Below, in pieces: positions 23,400-26,486 of a stretch of DNA of 26,486 nucleotides. The notes below the pieces were generated by a model, which was given only the letters and a program-made list of their open reading frames with translations, made no database searches and was not told where the DNA came from. How positions within the stretch are numbered: the stretch's first letter is position 1; each line of letters begins with the position of its first letter. The DNA comes from a virus, in IMG/VR virus record IMGVR_UViG_3300049846_000427, positions 1 through 26,486 of that record; one strand, 5' to 3'. The position numbers and the translations under genes were made by a program.

Positions 23400-23792
23400 T
23401 TATTTTTCTATTTCAATCTTTCCAGTACTTGGGTCGTATCCAAACTTATCTCCAGGCAAGTTATAAATTTTAAAAATATCTTGTTTTAAGGCATGATATT
23501 TTTCTTTAGAACTTTCATATTCCTTGGCTTTCGATTGAAGGACAATCTTTTGCTTTTCAATCCTAGACTTTAGTATCTCCATGGTCAGCGTCATGTTTTG
23601 AAGTGCCTGTTCTTCTAAGGCCATTCGCAATTTAAAATTTTCCATGTCTCTCTGTAGACACTCGATATGAAGTAAATGGTCTGGATTTAAAAATAATCCT
23701 TCGTCCCCGAAGAAACTGGGCTCCTGTTGAACTACGGCCTCTTCTTTAACTTCTGGAATAATTGCAGGTTTCTTACTTTTTGATTTAGCCAT
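23400..23792 (-). CDS. Coiled-coil protein, unknown function
   Basis: ATG 23792 lies one base before the previous stop codon and has a GGGGG site, giving 130 residues; an ATG further upstream would overlap that gene. The N-terminus is Lys-rich (AKSKSKKP). Residues 45-105 form a long heptad-like coiled coil (IECLQRDMENFKLRMALEEQ and onward). The tail ends GDKFGYDPSTGKIEIE, a pattern seen at the C-terminus of several small phage proteins of unknown role. Between fibre-like genes in the head region it could be a scaffold or internal structural protein, but nothing proves this. Confidence 0.65.
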   Translation of the reverse strand: MAKSKSKKPAIIPEVKEEAVVQQEPSFFGDEGLFLNPDHLLHIECLQRDMENFKLRMALEEQALQNMTLTMEILKSRIEKQKIVLQSKAKEYESSKEKYHALKQDIFKIYNLPGDKFGYDPSTGKIEIEK

Positions 23793-23793
23793 C

Positions 23794-24318
23794 CTATGCC
23801 CCCAGTTGAGTTGGATATCCAATAGAAATAAAGATTGTATTAGAACCGAGTGCTTTGGCAACAGGAGTTAAAAATCCTGTTAGAGGCTTAGTGTCAGTAA
23901 GTCCTCCGTCCTCATCCAAATACAAGAGTTGGTTCACTGAGAATACGGAAAAGATCGGATCTACTATGGCTCCTAGTAAGATGACCCCTACACTCTGTCC
24001 AGCACTTGCTGAATTAAGAGCTAGCCCGATTACTATGGCCCTGGCCAAAGTTGGGTTATTTGTAGCTACCCCAACGTGGGTGCTACTCACTGAGTACAGG
24101 CAGTCACCTTTAGCTATTGCCTCACTTGCGGTTCTTGTAACTTGTAGGGTAGCAGCAGCTCCCACTGAAGGTATAAGAGAAGGATCAATAACTCCACTTG
24201 AGTTAGTCTTAACTGGAAGTCCGAATGTCACATTAAAAGAGTCAATAAAATCTGAAGGGTCAAAACTACTAACTTCTGCGGTTCTATTTTGAGAGTCTTT
24301 AAATAAATATCTTTTCAT
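23794..24318 (-). CDS. Beta-rich decoration-like protein
   Basis: This 174-residue protein has a short N-terminal part (RYLFKDSQNRTAEVSSFD), a LPVKTNSSGVIDPSLIP segment, and a core of about 120 residues with alternating strands (GDCLYSVSSTHVGVATNN, then ARAIVIGLAL and LLYLDEDGGLTDTKPLTGFL). The VKTxxxGxIDxSLI segment also occurs in the 464-residue fibre, and the core resembles the C-terminal domains of both neighbouring fibre-like proteins. Such domains are common in phage decoration and fibre proteins. ATG 24318 directly follows the collagen-like gene's stop, with a GAGGG site. A role on the virion surface is inferred. Confidence 0.65.
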   Translation of the reverse strand: MKRYLFKDSQNRTAEVSSFDPSDFIDSFNVTFGLPVKTNSSGVIDPSLIPSVGAAATLQVTRTASEAIAKGDCLYSVSSTHVGVATNNPTLARAIVIGLALNSASAGQSVGVILLGAIVDPIFSVFSVNQLLYLDEDGGLTDTKPLTGFLTPVAKALGSNTIFISIGYPTQLGA

Positions 24319-26187
24319 CTAGGCCCTCACAATTCTATCACCGCGCTGGTAAAAGAACCTAGTCGGAGAAAAAGGAAGTCCAAGCCTTACTAACACTGTC
24401 CCAGTGGCTGTAGGTGCCTGAGGTAGTGCCACAATTTGCCCAGGATAAACATCAGATAAATAGTATTCCTCATAGATATCCAAACCTATGAATAGTGCTC
24501 CAGTAATACCTGCTACCCTAATATTACATAAATTTAAACTTGGCTTTGACTCAACAATTCCAAAGACATTCGAATTTGTATAATTGTCAGCAAGTGCATT
24601 TACTGCAACAGTAGCATAAGTGCTAGCGTCCATCGTGGGGAGAGTAGACAGAAGGGTCCACTGATCCATTGTTAGGGCTACAAGGCCAGTGGCATTCATC
24701 CTAACCGCAGCTCCAACGTATACAGAAGAGTCGCAAGCCACATTAGTTACTATCTCGTTAGCTGCGCCTCCAGAAATCGTTCCCTGATAAACCCAAGTTC
24801 CAGCAATCTTCTTATATTGATCCCCGTTGCTAGTGTCTTGATAGATATCTCCATCAACTCCAAGGCCTCCAAAAGGAGTCCCAGATCCAAAGTAATACTG
24901 ACTTCCGTCAGCTCCATCGGTCCCATTGGTTCCGTTGGTCCCGTTAGTTCCATTATTCCCTGCTGGGCCTGTAAGATTGTCTTGAAGAACCCAAGAGCCA
25001 GAAATCTTTTTATACTGATCCCCGTTAGAAGTATCCTGATAGATATCTCCATCAGTTCCAGAAGCATTAGACGGAACTCCAGATCCAAACAGATAGTCAA
25101 AGTCAGAAGATCCGCCTCCACCGCCAGATCCACCGCCACCTGAAGTTACGTAAACTACTCCGGTAGCTCCAGATGGAAGAGTTACAGACCTAGTGCGTAT
25201 CTGAGCCCCATCAGAAAATACGAAAACGAATTCAATGGTATCTTTGAACTGGTCTATTCTTACATCTACAACTACTGGGGCATCTTTTCCGTCTTGTCCA
25301 TTAAATCCCTGAGGCCCAGAAAACCCTCTAGGGCCAGATAGTCCAGGAAGACCGCGCATTCCAGTTTTCCCGGTATCCCCTTTATCTCCCTTTTCACCCT
25401 GGGGGCCAATTGGACCTTGCTTACCTCTTTGCCCTCTAGATCCCTTTAACTCTAATTTTTGATCGGGGGTTAGATACTCAAACTTTAATCGGAGAGATTC
25501 TCTTTCCCCCTCCGTGAGGTCAGAGAATCTCAGTTTCAAACTCTCCTTCTCCTCATCCGTAAGGTCGGAGAATTTAAGTTTTAAACTTTGAAAGAATTCA
25601 AGATGCTCCTCAAATACAAAATCTTTACCAGGCTTACCCCTCTGACCCCTTTTACCCTTAGGTCCCCTTAACTGAGATATCTCCTCTGGGACTAAATCAG
25701 AAAAGTTTAGTTTCAGATCATCTTTTATAAAGTTTATATGCGAGGCAATTAAAATTGCTATTTCATCTTTATTTTCTTCAAAATTAAAACTAAGTCCGTC
25801 AGTCCCTGGGGGACCTCTGAGACTCTCAATCTCCTCCTTAGTTAGGTCAGAAAGTTTTAGAGATGATTCTTTTATCCAAGATCTTAATACTTCTTCTACT
25901 TCATCTAATTGGAAGTCCTTACCGTCTCTTCCATCTCTGCCACTTGGTCCTCTGAGTAATTCAATTTTCTCTGGAGTCAATTCTGAGGCAATATCTACAG
26001 CCTCAGTAATCCATTTCTGAATTACTGTACCGTGCTCATCAATGCTAAATGATTTGCCTGGGTCTCCAGACTCCCCTTGAGGTCCTCTTGGTCCTTGCCT
26101 CGAGGCAATGGATCTTCCTAGAAGACTTTCCTCAATCTTCTCTTCGACAATCTTAGTGACTATCGCTAAGAGTACGGAACTCTTCAC
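24319..26187 (-). CDS. Collagen-like fibre protein
   Basis: This 622-residue protein begins at GTG 26187 (AAGGG site). Collagen-type Gly-X-Y runs lie at 32-45, 80-90, 125-132, 174-189 and 249-301, the last with about 17 triplets (GPIGPQGEKGDKGDTGKTG). Between them are six copies of a helical motif like SDLTKEEIESLR. A Gly/Ser hinge (349-361) is followed by two near-identical modules with GTDGDIYQDTSNGDQYKK (365-405 and 431-471), linked by an NGT repeat. The C-terminal 145 residues form a beta domain. Phage collagen-like proteins fold as trimers in fibres. The gene lies directly after the portal gene, so a head or vertex fibre is the natural guess. Confidence 0.8.
   Translation of the reverse strand: MKSSVLLAIVTKIVEEKIEESLLGRSIASRQGPRGPQGESGDPGKSFSIDEHGTVIQKWITEAVDIASELTPEKIELLRGPSGRDGRDGKDFQLDEVEEVLRSWIKESSLKLSDLTKEEIESLRGPPGTDGLSFNFEENKDEIAILIASHINFIKDDLKLNFSDLVPEEISQLRGPKGKRGQRGKPGKDFVFEEHLEFFQSLKLKFSDLTDEEKESLKLRFSDLTEGERESLRLKFEYLTPDQKLELKGSRGQRGKQGPIGPQGEKGDKGDTGKTGMRGLPGLSGPRGFSGPQGFNGQDGKDAPVVVDVRIDQFKDTIEFVFVFSDGAQIRTRSVTLPSGATGVVYVTSGGGGSGGGGGSSDFDYLFGSGVPSNASGTDGDIYQDTSNGDQYKKISGSWVLQDNLTGPAGNNGTNGTNGTNGTDGADGSQYYFGSGTPFGGLGVDGDIYQDTSNGDQYKKIAGTWVYQGTISGGAANEIVTNVACDSSVYVGAAVRMNATGLVALTMDQWTLLSTLPTMDASTYATVAVNALADNYTNSNVFGIVESKPSLNLCNIRVAGITGALFIGLDIYEEYYLSDVYPGQIVALPQAPTATGTVLVRLGLPFSPTRFFYQRGDRIVRA
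24775..25095 (-). repeat. Internal duplication in the collagen-like fibre gene
   Basis: Two modules of about 41 codons, 25095-24973 and 24897-24775, share the stretch DGDIYQDTSNGDQYKKI exactly and much of the surrounding DNA. They are separated by a short NGT triplet repeat (around 24917-24956). This looks like a recent tandem duplication with a collagen-like linker. Confidence 0.75.
25444..25569 (-). repeat. Tandem 45-bp repeats encoding LKFSDLTxEExES units
   Basis: Three consecutive units with a period of about 15 residues: SDLTDEEKESLK, SDLTEGERESLR and EYLTPDQKLELK, each followed or preceded by LK(L)(R/K)F. DNA of the first two is clearly similar. Three more copies occur singly upstream in the gene, at residues 68-79, 113-124 and 163-174, each next to collagen triplets. 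Confidence 0.8.
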
Positions 26188-26189
26188 AG

Positions 26190-26486
26190 CTATCTACCCT
26201 TTAGGAATTTGATAGCGGCCTGAGTTAATTCCTTATCCTCTGGCTCCTCTACCTTAGTTGGCTCCTCGCTTTTATTTTCTTGTCCAGATCCTTTAGCTAT
26301 TTGAGCATCAATAACTTCATCCATTCTATCTACTGGAGTAAAGTTATTCATAGCTATGTAGAAGTTGTCCCCATCTTTGTAAGTTGGATATCCCTCTTTT
26401 TCCCTGATTTCATTAGGAGTCATGGCCCCATTCTGCATCATTTTAGAAAAGTAATTTGCCCGAGTTGTCATGTCCCCACGGAATAT
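26190..26486 (-). CDS. Portal protein, HK97 type (C-terminal part, partial)
   Basis: The frame is open through the right edge of the window (IFRGD precedes the first ATG at 26471), so the gene starts outside it. The visible 98 residues contain TTRANYFSKMMQNGAMTPNE, which closely fits the C-terminal helix-turn of HK97-type portals (ARAxYYxxLxxxGxLTPNEIR). It is followed by KEGYPTYKDGDNFYIAMNN and a charged Glu/Lys-rich tail. The portal is the dodecameric vertex channel for DNA packaging and exit. Its stop lies two bases before the collagen-like gene's start. Only the tail of the protein can be judged. Confidence 0.85.
   Translation of the reverse strand: MFRGDMTTRANYFSKMMQNGAMTPNEIREKEGYPTYKDGDNFYIAMNNFTPVDRMDEVIDAQIAKGSGQENKSEEPTKVEEPEDKELTQAAIKFLKGR

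Noticed and set aside
24750-25139. 129-residue minus-strand and 108-residue plus-strand open frames over the collagen-like gene
   Set aside because: They are low-complexity shadows of the repeat DNA in the fibre gene, with repeated LELMEIS/ISISSR-type residues and no ribosome site.
1-26486. tRNA genes, CRISPR arrays, insertion sequences, integrase or attachment sites
   Set aside because: Reading both strands I saw no cloverleaf, regularly spaced repeats, transposase or integrase. Nearly every base is accounted for by late phage genes.

Overview
The window is a contiguous block of a tailed, siphovirus-type phage (or prophage) genome. Late structural and lysis genes fill about 96% of it and are read right to left on the minus strand. 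Genes are packed with ATGA or TAATG start/stop overlaps, Shine-Dalgarno sites are mostly clear, and GTG/TTG starts are common. The host is probably a Gram-negative bacterium: two late proteins carry lipoprotein signal peptides with non-Asp residues after the Cys, and there are no Gram-positive wall-anchoring signals. The species cannot be named from the sequence. Overall relatedness looks like that of uncultured environmental siphoviruses.

Layout from right (upstream) to left (downstream). (1) 26486-20601, head vertex and virion-fibre region: the C-terminus of an HK97-type portal, then a 622-residue collagen-like fibre, a 174-residue beta-rich protein, a coiled-coil protein, a 464-residue fibre-like protein, and two probable virion proteins of unknown function. 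A small unknown protein follows (20599-20330). No recognisable major capsid protein or maturation protease lies between the portal and the connector, which is their usual place. (2) 20304-18041, neck: gp6-like connector, head closure, gp10-like neck/tail completion protein, tail terminator. (3) 18029-13804, tail tube: tube protein, a strong intrinsic terminator, the G/GT-type tail chaperone pair with a textbook GGGAAAC -1 slippery site plus a downstream stem-loop, and a lambda H-like tape measure protein. (4) 13801-4142, tail tip: M-like, L/DUF1833-like and K-like (NlpC/P60) proteins, a 1455-residue I+J fusion host-specificity protein, two tail fibres and a probable fibre chaperone. The second fibre carries a Sec-type signal peptide. 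(5) 4073-919, lysis-type cassette: three small membrane proteins, then an N-acetylmuramoyl-L-alanine amidase and a lysozyme/transglycosylase-like protein, both with lipoprotein signals. (6) 922-1: an HNH endonuclease on the opposite strand, tail-to-tail with the lysis cassette, then the start of a DNA polymerase-like gene back on the minus strand.

The most interesting points are the lipoprotein lytic enzymes with their uncharacterised membrane partners, the exported tail fibre, the possible head-fibre block in place of capsid genes (with collagen triplets alternating with a repeated helical SDLTxEExESLR motif), and the chaperone frameshift element, whose hairpin loop has a 10-nt perfect complement about 90 nt downstream.
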